Source of the DNA: Zoogloea sp.
GTDB lineage: Bacteria > Pseudomonadota > Gammaproteobacteria > Burkholderiales > Rhodocyclaceae
Assembly: GCF_030157465.1 (NCBI RefSeq)
Contig: NZ_JAOAUU010000012.1
Coordinates: forward strand, 1-64,000
DNA length: 64,000 bases
Direction of reading: 5' to 3'
In this document: positions 26,430 through 34,420 of the stretch, in pieces
Numbering within the stretch: position 1 is the first letter of the stretch
How the letters are laid out: every line of letters starts with the position of its first letter
Notes under the pieces: model-generated
Databases searched by the model: none
Seen by the model: only the letters and a program-made list of their open reading frames with translations
What the model was told of the DNA's origin: nothing
Program-made: the position numbers and the translations under genes

Positions 26430-27977
26430 ATGCACAGCCAGGCCAACGCGCCCGTACCGACGGGCCCGCTTCTTTACCAGCCGCGCTTCGACTGCCGCAA
26501 CGGCGAACTGGCTGGCGCGAAGCTGTACATCGGCCGCCCCGACGGGCCTGAAAAGTTCGTACTGGATTCGCCTACCGGGGCGGCCCTGGCGCCGCTGCGC
26601 GCAGCCTGCGCACAGCTTGCGGCGTGGTCACGGACGCACAGCCAGCCGCTCGTGCTGGTATTCGGCGCCCGGATCGGCACCCTCTGCGAGCCCGCCTTCG
26701 CAGTGGCGCTGAACGCCATATTGCTCGAAACGCAATTCGAGCCCCAATGCCTTGAAATCTGCATCAGCACCGACGAACGGGTTTCCGACGCCAGCACCGC
26801 CGCCCTCCGGCACCTGAAGAATTGCGGCATACGCTTCACCCTCAGCGCCGCCAGCCCGGCCCTCGCCCGCCTGGCCTGGATCAGGCGCCTGCCGCTGGAC
26901 AGCCTGGAGGTGCCCGCGCACCTCGTGCAGGACGTGGTGGCCGACCCGGAAGGCATCGCCATCGTGCGGGCACTGGTCACCCGCGCCCACACGCTCAGGC
27001 TGGTGGTCAGCGCCAAGGGCGTCGACTCCGCCCACAGCGCCTCGACGATGGTGGCCCTCGGCTGCGACCTGATCCTCGGCCCGCTCTTCGGAAACCCCGA
27101 GCCGGCCGGCCACTTCGAAGCCCTCCTCGCCACCGACCGGCGCCTCGACCCGGCCCTGCTGCGCGGCCCGCGGCCCGAACGGACGCTGCTGCTGGTGGAT
27201 GACGAGGAAAACATCCTGTCGTCCCTGCGCCGCCTGCTGCGCCGCGACGGCTACACCATCCTCACGGCCACCGGCGGCAAGGCCGGGCTCGAGCTGATGG
27301 CCACCCAGCCGGTGGACGTCATCGTCTCCGACCAGCGCATGCCCGGCATGACCGGCGTCGAGTTTCTGCAGAAGGCCAAGCAGATGGACCCGGATTCGGT
27401 GCGCATGGTGCTCTCCGGCTACACCGACCTGCAGTCGGTCACCGACGCGATCAACGAAGGCGACATCTACAAGTTCCTCACCAAGCCGTGGGACGACGCG
27501 ATGCTGCGCGCCAACATCAACGAAGCCTTCCAGCGCAAGCTGCTCAGCGATGAAAACCGGCGCCTGAGCGCCGAGCTGGCCGGTGCCAACGACGCGCTGG
27601 AACGCATCAACGCACAACTCAAGACCGTGCTGGCCGACCGGGAGCGCAAGCTCGGCATGGAAGAGGCCGCCCTCAGCATGACCCACGAAGCCCTTGCCGT
27701 GCTGCCCGTGCCGCTGCTCGGCATCGATTCGGGCGGCATGATCGCGCTGGCCAACGCCGCCGCCGAAAGGCTGTTTGCCCAGCAGGCGCCGCTGCTCGGC
27801 CTGGGCGCCGAAGAAGTGCTGCCGGCCTCCTGCACCCTGCTCCTCAACGCCGGCGAACAACACGCCGACCTTGACCTGCACGGCCGCAGCGTGCGCGTTG
27901 AGGCCCACCCGCTTGGCAGCCACGGAGACGTTCGCGGTACCCTGCTGAGCTTCACCAGCCGGACGATCACGCCATGA
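26430..27977 (+). CDS. Response regulator with degenerate EAL domain, REC and PAS-like domains
   Basis: A 515-residue cytoplasmic protein. Residues about 12-235 keep the shape of an EAL domain, but its catalytic residues are gone: EAL reads AKL, the DDFGTG position reads SAASPA, KID reads LEV and AEGVE reads AKGVD. It therefore cannot hydrolyse c-di-GMP and may bind a partner or ligand. A REC domain follows (about 251-370) with DDEEN, phosphoacceptor Asp301 and a KPW motif. Then come a coiled coil (about 380-420) and a C-terminal PAS-like domain (about 425-510). It is the first gene of a five-gene operon, and its stop overlaps the next start (ATGA). The likely phosphodonor is the kinase at 29132-30940. 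Confidence 0.85.
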   Translation: MHSQANAPVPTGPLLYQPRFDCRNGELAGAKLYIGRPDGPEKFVLDSPTGAALAPLRAACAQLAAWSRTHSQPLVLVFGARIGTLCEPAFAVALNAILLETQFEPQCLEICISTDERVSDASTAALRHLKNCGIRFTLSAASPALARLAWIRRLPLDSLEVPAHLVQDVVADPEGIAIVRALVTRAHTLRLVVSAKGVDSAHSASTMVALGCDLILGPLFGNPEPAGHFEALLATDRRLDPALLRGPRPERTLLLVDDEENILSSLRRLLRRDGYTILTATGGKAGLELMATQPVDVIVSDQRMPGMTGVEFLQKAKQMDPDSVRMVLSGYTDLQSVTDAINEGDIYKFLTKPWDDAMLRANINEAFQRKLLSDENRRLSAELAGANDALERINAQLKTVLADRERKLGMEEAALSMTHEALAVLPVPLLGIDSGGMIALANAAAERLFAQQAPLLGLGAEEVLPASCTLLLNAGEQHADLDLHGRSVRVEAHPLGSHGDVRGTLLSFTSRTITP

Positions 27978-28288
27978 GCGAAACCCGCACGCTGCCACTG
28001 GCCGAAACCCTTCCCGGCATGCTTCTCGCTGCCCCGGTGCTGGATGCCGGCGGCAACGTGCTCCTGCCCGCCGCACTCGCCCTCACCGAAAGCCATCTCG
28101 AGAGCCTGCGCCGGCGCGGCATTGCCACGCTGACCATCAGCGCGCCGGCCGAGCCGGTCGACATCGCCAGAAAGCGCGAAGAAGTGCGGGCGCGGGTCAT
28201 GCATATATTCCGCCACACCGTGGACGACCCCGGCTCCCAGGCCCTGCTCCACGCCGTGCTCGCCTTTCGCCAGGAGCAACTCAAGTGA
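27974..28288 (+). CDS. Stand-alone small domain related to HD-GYP accessory domain
   Basis: A 104-residue protein. Residues 6-55 follow the pattern LPGMLLAAPVLDAGGNVLLP, then a helix and a short strand, ITI-like at the end. This resembles a beta-rich domain often attached to HD-GYP and related signalling proteins. The same pattern (LKPGMVLARDLLTRDGVMLL) closes the REC-HD-GYP protein of this operon, near its residues 382-434. The rest is helical with no recognisable motif. Both ends overlap neighbours (ATGA at 27974 and GTGA at 28285), showing tight coupling. The function is not known. Confidence 0.75.
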   Translation: MSETRTLPLAETLPGMLLAAPVLDAGGNVLLPAALALTESHLESLRRRGIATLTISAPAEPVDIARKREEVRARVMHIFRHTVDDPGSQALLHAVLAFRQEQLK

Positions 28289-29127
28289 GCGAGCAGCCCA
28301 CACTCCGAGACATGCTCGCCCGCATCCAGCGGTTGCCGGCCCTGCCGGCCGTGGCGCTGGAGCTTCTGAACACCCTCTCCGGCGGCGACCCCGACGTGGC
28401 CGCCCTGGCCCGGCGCATCGCCCAGGACCAAGCCATTGCGGCGCGTGTGCTGCGGGTCGCCAACTCACCCTTCTACGGCCTGCAAAGCCGCGTCGGCTCG
28501 ATCCACGATGCCGTCGTGGTGCTGGGCTTTTCGGCCGTGCGCTCGCTGGTGCTGGCCGCGGCGGTGGTCACCGGGCTGCCCGGCGGCCATTGCGCGGGCT
28601 TCGACCCCAATCGTTTCTGGCGCCACGTGATGGGCACGGCGGTCGCCGCCCAGTCCCTCGCCCAGCGCCTCGGCCGCCCGTCCGAAAGTCTGTTTGTCGC
28701 CGGCCTGCTCCATGACATCGGCCGCCTGGCGATGGTCAGCGTTTATCCCGCGCAGTTTGCCCGCGCCCTCGCGATTGCACGCGAGCGGGACTGCAGCCTG
28801 CGCGAACTCGAACTCGAAATCTTCGGCTTCGATCACACCGCGGTCGGCGCGGCCCTCACCCTCCGCTGGCATCTCCCCGAAGAAATCATCGATGCCCTGG
28901 CCTACCACCACCGGCCCGAACTCGGCGCGCCCGGCGGGCTCGCGCCGATCATCCATTACGCCGATGCCATTTCCAAGGCCCTCGATTTCGAAGAGGCCGA
29001 GGACACCCTGATGCCCAGCCTGCACCCCGCAACGATCGACGCCCTCGGCCTCGACTGGCAGGGCCTCACCGAGGTGCTGGCGGACACCCAGACCCGCTTC
29101 GAAAGCTATCGCCTGCTGCTGGGCTGA
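28285..29127 (+). CDS. HDOD domain protein
   Basis: A 280-residue protein consisting of one HDOD domain (about 8-210) and a short C-terminal region. Typical features are IQRLPALPAVALELLNTL at the start, RVLRVANSPFYG, SIHDAVVVLGFSAVRSLVL and LFVAGLLHDIGRLAM. HDOD domains are HD-related folds used as signalling or scaffolding modules; many lack catalysis, though this one retains an HD pair (LLHDIG). It starts with GTG overlapping the previous stop. It is probably an output or scaffold for the operon's kinase and regulators. Confidence 0.88.
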   Translation: MSEQPTLRDMLARIQRLPALPAVALELLNTLSGGDPDVAALARRIAQDQAIAARVLRVANSPFYGLQSRVGSIHDAVVVLGFSAVRSLVLAAAVVTGLPGGHCAGFDPNRFWRHVMGTAVAAQSLAQRLGRPSESLFVAGLLHDIGRLAMVSVYPAQFARALAIARERDCSLRELELEIFGFDHTAVGAALTLRWHLPEEIIDALAYHHRPELGAPGGLAPIIHYADAISKALDFEEAEDTLMPSLHPATIDALGLDWQGLTEVLADTQTRFESYRLLLG

Positions 29128-29131
29128 CCCC

Positions 29132-30940
29132 ATGAACGACGACGTCTTTGCGCTTCCCTCGCAACTTTTCCCCCTCGTCAATGCCCTCACCTCCGCCGTG
29201 ATGCTGCACCGGGGCGACAAGATCCTGTTCGCCAACGACGCCCTGTCACGCCTGAGCGGCTACGCGCCGGAAGAACTGGCGGACATGGACTTCTGGACCC
29301 TCTTTCCGCCGCCGGACTGCGACCGCCTTCGCGAGCGCGACTCTGGCCGTCTGGACAGCCCGCTACCCACCACCCTGGACGAAACCGTCATCCTTACCCG
29401 CAGCGGAGACACCCGCTGGGTGGAGATGTCCGTTTCCGACCAGATCATCGCCGACGCACCCACCATTTTTTGCAGCATCCTCGACATCACCGACAGGATG
29501 CGTGCCGAAGCCGACCAGTTGCACGCCCGGCAACTGCTCGCCCAGATCATCGAAAGCGGCCCGGTGCCCACCCTCGTCATCGACGCCCGCCACGTGGTCA
29601 CCCACTGGAGCCGGGCCTGCGCGCAGGTGGTCGGCATCAGCGCCGACAGCATGGTCGGCACCCGCGAGCAGTGGCGCGCCTTTTACGAAAGCGAGCGCCC
29701 CATCCTCGCCGACCTGATCGTCTCGGGCACCATCGACGAGATGATCGAACTCTACGGCACGCAAAACCTGCGCCGCTCGACGGTGATCGACAACGCCTAC
29801 GAGGCCGAAAGCCACTTCCCGCACCTGGGCACCCACGGCCGCTGGCTCTACGCCACCGCCGCGCCGCTGCGCAACGACACCGGCGAGGTGATCGGCGCCA
29901 TCGAAACCCTGCAGGACATCACCGAACGCAAGCACGCCGAAAACGCGCTACGCAAGATGCAGGCCGAACTCGAAGCCACGGTGGCCCAGCGCACCAGCGA
30001 ACTCAGCCACGCCAAGGCCACGCTGGAAGAGGACATCGACCGCCGGGAAACCGCCGAGGCCGAACTGCTCAAGCGCTACGCCGAACTCACCGAACTCAAC
30101 TGCCGCCTGCAGGAAACCCACCAGCAACTCATTCAGTCCGAAAAGCTCGCCTCGATCGGCCAGCTCGCCGCCGGCGTCGCCCACGAAATCAACAACCCGA
30201 TCGGCTACGTCAATTCCAACATCCGCAGCCTCAAGGGCTACATGGCCCAGCTGCTCGACGTATTCGACACCTACGAAAAGTGCGAGGCCGATCTCCCGCC
30301 CGCCGCCCGCGAGGCCATCGCCGCCGCCAAGGAGCGCGCCGATTTTGCCTACCTGCGCGACGACATCGGCCAGCTCATCAGTGAATCCGAGGAAGGCACC
30401 GGCCGCGTGCGCAAGATCGTGCAGGATCTGCGCGACTTCTCCCGCACCGATTCCAGCCGGGAGGACTGGCAGCCCGCCGATCTCCACGCCGGCCTCGACA
30501 GCACCCTCAACATCGCCAGCAACGAAATCAAGTACAAGGCCGATGTGGTGCGCGAATACGGCGAACTGCCCCTCGTCGAATGCCTGCCCTCGCAACTCAA
30601 CCAGGTGTTCATGAACCTCTTCGTGAACGCCGCCCAGGCCATGCCGGACGAGCGCCGCGGCACCATCCGGGTGCGCACCGGCAGCGCCGGCGACACGGTG
30701 TGGATCGAGATCGACGACAACGGCCAGGGCATTCCCGCCGACCTCATCGACCGCATCTTCGACCCGTTTTTCACCACCAAGCCGATCGGCAAGGGCACCG
30801 GCCTCGGCCTCGCCCTTTCATACGGTATCGTGCAAAAGCACCACGGCAACATCACGGCAAGCAGCACGCCGGGCGCCGGCACCACCTTCCGAATCACCCT
30901 GCCCGTGCAGCACCCGGCCGACCCCGGAGAAGCCCCATGA
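29132..30940 (+). CDS. Soluble PAS-containing sensor histidine kinase
   Basis: A 602-residue kinase with no membrane segment, so it senses a cytoplasmic signal. Two PAS domains (about 15-125 and 135-265) are followed by a long coiled coil (about 265-335). The H-box is GVAHEINNP (phosphoacceptor His351). The HATPase domain has NLFVNAAQAM, DNGQGIP and GTGLGLALS. The HisKA type resembles NtrB-like and ZraS-like kinases. The ATGA overlap with the REC-HD-GYP gene makes that protein the most likely partner. The REC of the first gene in the operon is so similar that this kinase may drive both. There is no attached receiver or HPt. Confidence 0.9.
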   Translation: MNDDVFALPSQLFPLVNALTSAVMLHRGDKILFANDALSRLSGYAPEELADMDFWTLFPPPDCDRLRERDSGRLDSPLPTTLDETVILTRSGDTRWVEMSVSDQIIADAPTIFCSILDITDRMRAEADQLHARQLLAQIIESGPVPTLVIDARHVVTHWSRACAQVVGISADSMVGTREQWRAFYESERPILADLIVSGTIDEMIELYGTQNLRRSTVIDNAYEAESHFPHLGTHGRWLYATAAPLRNDTGEVIGAIETLQDITERKHAENALRKMQAELEATVAQRTSELSHAKATLEEDIDRRETAEAELLKRYAELTELNCRLQETHQQLIQSEKLASIGQLAAGVAHEINNPIGYVNSNIRSLKGYMAQLLDVFDTYEKCEADLPPAAREAIAAAKERADFAYLRDDIGQLISESEEGTGRVRKIVQDLRDFSRTDSSREDWQPADLHAGLDSTLNIASNEIKYKADVVREYGELPLVECLPSQLNQVFMNLFVNAAQAMPDERRGTIRVRTGSAGDTVWIEIDDNGQGIPADLIDRIFDPFFTTKPIGKGTGLGLALSYGIVQKHHGNITASSTPGAGTTFRITLPVQHPADPGEAP

Positions 30941-32241
30941 CCCCCTCCCCGCCCACCGCCAGCACCCAGGCCTTCACCATTCTCTGCGTCGACGACGAAG
31001 CCAACATCCTGTCGTCCCTGCGGCGCCTTTTCCGCCCCCACGGCTACAAGGTACTGGTGGCCGGCGGCGGCGTCGAAGGCCTCGAAGCGCTCGCCGGCGA
31101 ACACGTGGACCTGATCATTTCCGACATGCGCATGCCCGGCATGGACGGCGCCACATTCCTCGCCGAAGCCCGCAAGCGCTATCCCGACACCGTGCGCCTG
31201 CTGCTCACCGGCTACGCCGACATGGACTCCACCATCGCCGCGATCAACTCGGGGCAGATCGCCCGCTACATCGCCAAACCCTGGAACGACCAGGACGTGC
31301 TGCTCACCGTGCGCGAAGCGCTCGAACGCCAGGCCCTGCTGCGCGAGAAGGCCCGCCTGGAAGCCCTGACGCTGCGCCAGAACGAAGAACTGAAGAGCCT
31401 CAACGCCAGCCTCGAACACAAGGTCGAGGCGCGCACCAGCGAACTCAAGGCGGCCCACGAGAAACTCAAGCAGCACTTCCTGACCTCGATCCGCGTCTTC
31501 GCCAACCTCATCGAACTGCGCGAAGGCGCCAGCGCCGGCCATTCGAGGCGCGTTGCCGACCTGGCCCGCAAGATCGCCGTCAAACTGGGCTTCACCCCCG
31601 GCGACGTGCAGGACGTGATGCTCGCCGGCCTGCTCCACGACGTCGGCAAGATCGGCCTGCCCGACGAACTGCTCGGCAAGCCGGTGTCCCACATGAGCGG
31701 CGACGAACTGGGCCTGCTGCGCAAACACCCGATCACCGGACAGGCCGCCCTGATGGGCCTCGAAAACCTGCGCCAGGCCGGCACCTTCGTGCGCAGCCAC
31801 CACGAGCGCTGGGACGGCCAGGGCTACCCCGACCGCCTCTCGGGCCTCGCGATTCCTTACGGCGCCCGGATCATCGCCGTCGCCAACGATTTCGACGGGC
31901 TGCAGATCGGCTCGCTCTCGCCGCGCCGGTTCAAGCCCGAGGAGGCCGTCACCTTCATGCAGCAGAACCGCGGCAAGCGCTACTGCCCGAATGTGGTGGA
32001 CGCTTTCATGGAGGTGATGGGGGGGCCTGACACGACTCCGGGTGCCACCAATGAACACAATCCCTCGTCCCTCAAGCCGGGCATGGTCCTGGCGCGCGAT
32101 CTCCTGACCCGCGACGGCGTCATGCTGCTGGCGGCGGACTTCGTGCTCGACGAAAACCTGATCCGCCAGCTGCGCGAACTGGAGGCCTCGGAAGGCATCC
32201 GCCTCAGCATCGCCATTCGTCCGCAGGAGGTAAAAACGTAG
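30937..32241 (+). CDS. REC-HD-GYP response regulator, c-di-GMP phosphodiesterase
   Basis: A 434-residue protein. The REC domain (about 12-130) has DDEAN, phosphoacceptor Asp63 and a KPW motif. A coiled coil (about 130-185) leads to an HD-GYP domain (about 185-350) with HSRRVADLA, the catalytic LLHDVGKIGLP (near 233), HHERWDGQGYP (GYP near 295) and IIAVANDFD. HD-GYP enzymes hydrolyse c-di-GMP to GMP or pGpG. The last 50 residues form a small domain matching the stand-alone protein at 27974-28288. Translation starts at ATG 30937 inside the stop of the kinase gene. It is the terminal gene and main enzymatic output of the operon. Confidence 0.92.
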   Translation: MTPSPPTASTQAFTILCVDDEANILSSLRRLFRPHGYKVLVAGGGVEGLEALAGEHVDLIISDMRMPGMDGATFLAEARKRYPDTVRLLLTGYADMDSTIAAINSGQIARYIAKPWNDQDVLLTVREALERQALLREKARLEALTLRQNEELKSLNASLEHKVEARTSELKAAHEKLKQHFLTSIRVFANLIELREGASAGHSRRVADLARKIAVKLGFTPGDVQDVMLAGLLHDVGKIGLPDELLGKPVSHMSGDELGLLRKHPITGQAALMGLENLRQAGTFVRSHHERWDGQGYPDRLSGLAIPYGARIIAVANDFDGLQIGSLSPRRFKPEEAVTFMQQNRGKRYCPNVVDAFMEVMGGPDTTPGATNEHNPSSLKPGMVLARDLLTRDGVMLLAADFVLDENLIRQLRELEASEGIRLSIAIRPQEVKT

Positions 32242-32251
32242 AGGGTGTGGA

Positions 32252-32271
32252 GCGGGGCCGGCAAGCCCCGC
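32252..32271. terminator. Hairpin between convergent signalling operons
   Basis: GCGGGGC (32252-32258) pairs with GCCCCGC (32265-32271) around a 6-base loop, in the 34-base gap between two convergent operons. There is no T-run, so it is only a candidate terminator. Confidence 0.45.
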
Positions 32272-32275
32272 CGCC

Positions 32276-34420
32276 TCAGACCGGCCGGCCCATCGGCAAG
32301 ATGCTGGCGCTGACCAGCGACTGGGCAAGCGCCCGGCTCGACATGGGGCGGGCAAACAGATAGCCCTGGATCAGGTGACAGCCCTGATCGCGCAGGGTTT
32401 CCAGCTGGGCAACGGTCTCGACGCCTTCGGCGACCACCTCCAGCCCCAGGCTGTGGGCTAGCCCGATGACCGCCCTGACGATGGCCACGCCCTGCCCGTC
32501 GACCAGTTCGCCGACAAACGACCGGTCGATCTTCAGCGTATCCACCGCCAGCCGGCGCAGATAGGCCAGCGACGAATAACCGGTGCCGAAATCATCCACC
32601 GCCACCCGGATGCCCATCTCGCGCAACTGGGCCAGGATGGTCGTGGCGTAATCGAGATCGCGCATGAGCACCGTTTCGGTCAGCTCGAACTCGATGCGCG
32701 AGGCCGGCAAGCCCGCCCCTTCCAGCACCGCGCGCACGGTGGGAATGAGCTGCGGATCCATGAAGTTCACGCCCGACAGGTTGATGCTGACCCGGAAATC
32801 CGCCGGCAAGGCATCGCCCAGCTCGACGATGTCGTTGCACACGCGCTCCATCACGGCCCGCGTGAGCGGCACGATCATGCCGGTTTCCTCGGCCAGCGAA
32901 ATGAACTCCGGCGGCGGCACCGGCCCGCGCGACATGTGCGGCCAGCGCACCAGCGCCTCGGCCTTGACGATCTCGCGGCGGTTCACATCGACGATGGGCT
33001 GATAGAGCACCTTCAGCTCGTCCTCGCCGATGGCCCGGCGCAGATCGCCTTCCAGCGTAAAGCGCAGGAAGGCGGCCACCTTCATCTCTTCGGAAAACAG
33101 CGCCACCTGGTCGCGGGTAATCCGCTTGGCCCGGTTGAGGGCGGTTTCGGCGGCCTTCAGCAGCGCATCCGCGTCGGTTCCGTGATCGGGCATCAGCGCC
33201 ACGCCCACCCGGGCCGACAGGGTGATCTCCTGGCCCGGCACGCGGATCGGTGCGCACACCACCTGCACCAGCTTGTGGGCGATGGCCAGCACCTCCTCCA
33301 CCGGCCCCACGTCAGTCACCAGAATGCCGAACTCGTCGGCCGCCATGCGTGCCACCTTGAGGCGCGGCAACCCGCCGCCGCCTGCCGGCTCGGCCGGGGT
33401 GCGATCGCCCATGCTGTCGCGCAGACGATGACCGATGACCTGCAGCACCTGGTCTCCGCGCTCGGGGCCGAGGCTGTCGTTGATGCGCGCAAAGCGGTCG
33501 ATATCCACCACCATCACGGCGCAGCGGCTGTCGTTGCGCAGGCAGCGGGCCGTGGCGGCCAGCAGCCCCTCGCGGAAGAACTCGCGGTTGGGCAGCCCGG
33601 TAAGCGGATCGAAATAGGCCAGCTGGCGAATCCGCCGCTGGGTTTCCACCTGCTCGGTGATGTCCTGGGCGCTGCCCTCCATGACCAGCCCATCCAGCGA
33701 TTCCGCCGCCAGGTCGTCGGCTCGCTCGGCGGTTTCCAGCAGCGTTCTCACGCTGCCGTCGGGCCACACCACCCGGTAGGTGAGCTGGTAGCCAATGCCC
33801 TGGCGGGCGCCCTCCAGGGCGGCCTGAACCATGGCCCGGTCGGGCTCGTAGACGTGGGCGACCAGAGCCTCCATGCCCTCGCCGAAGGTGTCGGCATGCT
33901 GGCCGAACAAACGGTAATACTGGGACGAACGCTGGGCGTCGTCGGCCGGCACGAACCATTCCCAGCTGCCCAGGCGGGCAATGCGCTGGGCGCTGGAGAG
34001 GTTGTCCTTGCTGCGCACCAGCTCCTTCATGACCTGGGCCGAGCGCAGCACGTAACGGATGCGAAAGCGCAGCAGGGTCCAGTTGATCGGCTTGGAGATG
34101 AAATCGGTGGCGCCGACGTGAAAAGCCTCCTCGACCGATTCGCTGTCTTCCAGGCCCGTGAGCATGATCACCGGCACCAGCTCGCCGGCCGGCGTGGCGC
34201 GCAAGCGGCGGCAGACCTCGAAACCACTGAGCCCCGGCATCATCACGTCGAGCAACACCAGATCGGGATGCTCGGCCTTGAAAGCGGCCAGGGCCTGCAC
34301 GCCGTTTTCGGCTTCGATGGTGCTGTAGCCGCCTTCGCGCAGGGCCTCGACGGCCATCATGCGGGTCAGCGGATCATCATCAACGATGAGGACGCGAGTG
34401 TTGTTGTGGCTTCCGGTCAT
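32276..34420 (-). CDS. REC-PAS-GGDEF(degenerate)-EAL response regulator
   Basis: A 714-residue regulator. REC (about 8-125) has DDD and phosphoacceptor Asp58 in [14 protein letters not shown] domain lies at about 140-270. The GGDEF domain (about 280-430) has its signature changed to AADEF, so cyclase activity is probably lost. The EAL domain (about 445-700) is complete: EALVRW, the Asn in [27 protein letters not shown] and QGYLFARP. It should act as a phosphorylation-controlled c-di-GMP phosphodiesterase; the degenerate GGDEF may bind GTP as an activator, as in some relatives. ATG 34420 overlaps the stop of the kinase gene. Confidence 0.92.
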   Translation of the reverse strand: MTGSHNNTRVLIVDDDPLTRMMAVEALREGGYSTIEAENGVQALAAFKAEHPDLVLLDVMMPGLSGFEVCRRLRATPAGELVPVIMLTGLEDSESVEEAFHVGATDFISKPINWTLLRFRIRYVLRSAQVMKELVRSKDNLSSAQRIARLGSWEWFVPADDAQRSSQYYRLFGQHADTFGEGMEALVAHVYEPDRAMVQAALEGARQGIGYQLTYRVVWPDGSVRTLLETAERADDLAAESLDGLVMEGSAQDITEQVETQRRIRQLAYFDPLTGLPNREFFREGLLAATARCLRNDSRCAVMVVDIDRFARINDSLGPERGDQVLQVIGHRLRDSMGDRTPAEPAGGGGLPRLKVARMAADEFGILVTDVGPVEEVLAIAHKLVQVVCAPIRVPGQEITLSARVGVALMPDHGTDADALLKAAETALNRAKRITRDQVALFSEEMKVAAFLRFTLEGDLRRAIGEDELKVLYQPIVDVNRREIVKAEALVRWPHMSRGPVPPPEFISLAEETGMIVPLTRAVMERVCNDIVELGDALPADFRVSINLSGVNFMDPQLIPTVRAVLEGAGLPASRIEFELTETVLMRDLDYATTILAQLREMGIRVAVDDFGTGYSSLAYLRRLAVDTLKIDRSFVGELVDGQGVAIVRAVIGLAHSLGLEVVAEGVETVAQLETLRDQGCHLIQGYLFARPMSSRALAQSLVSASILPMGRPV

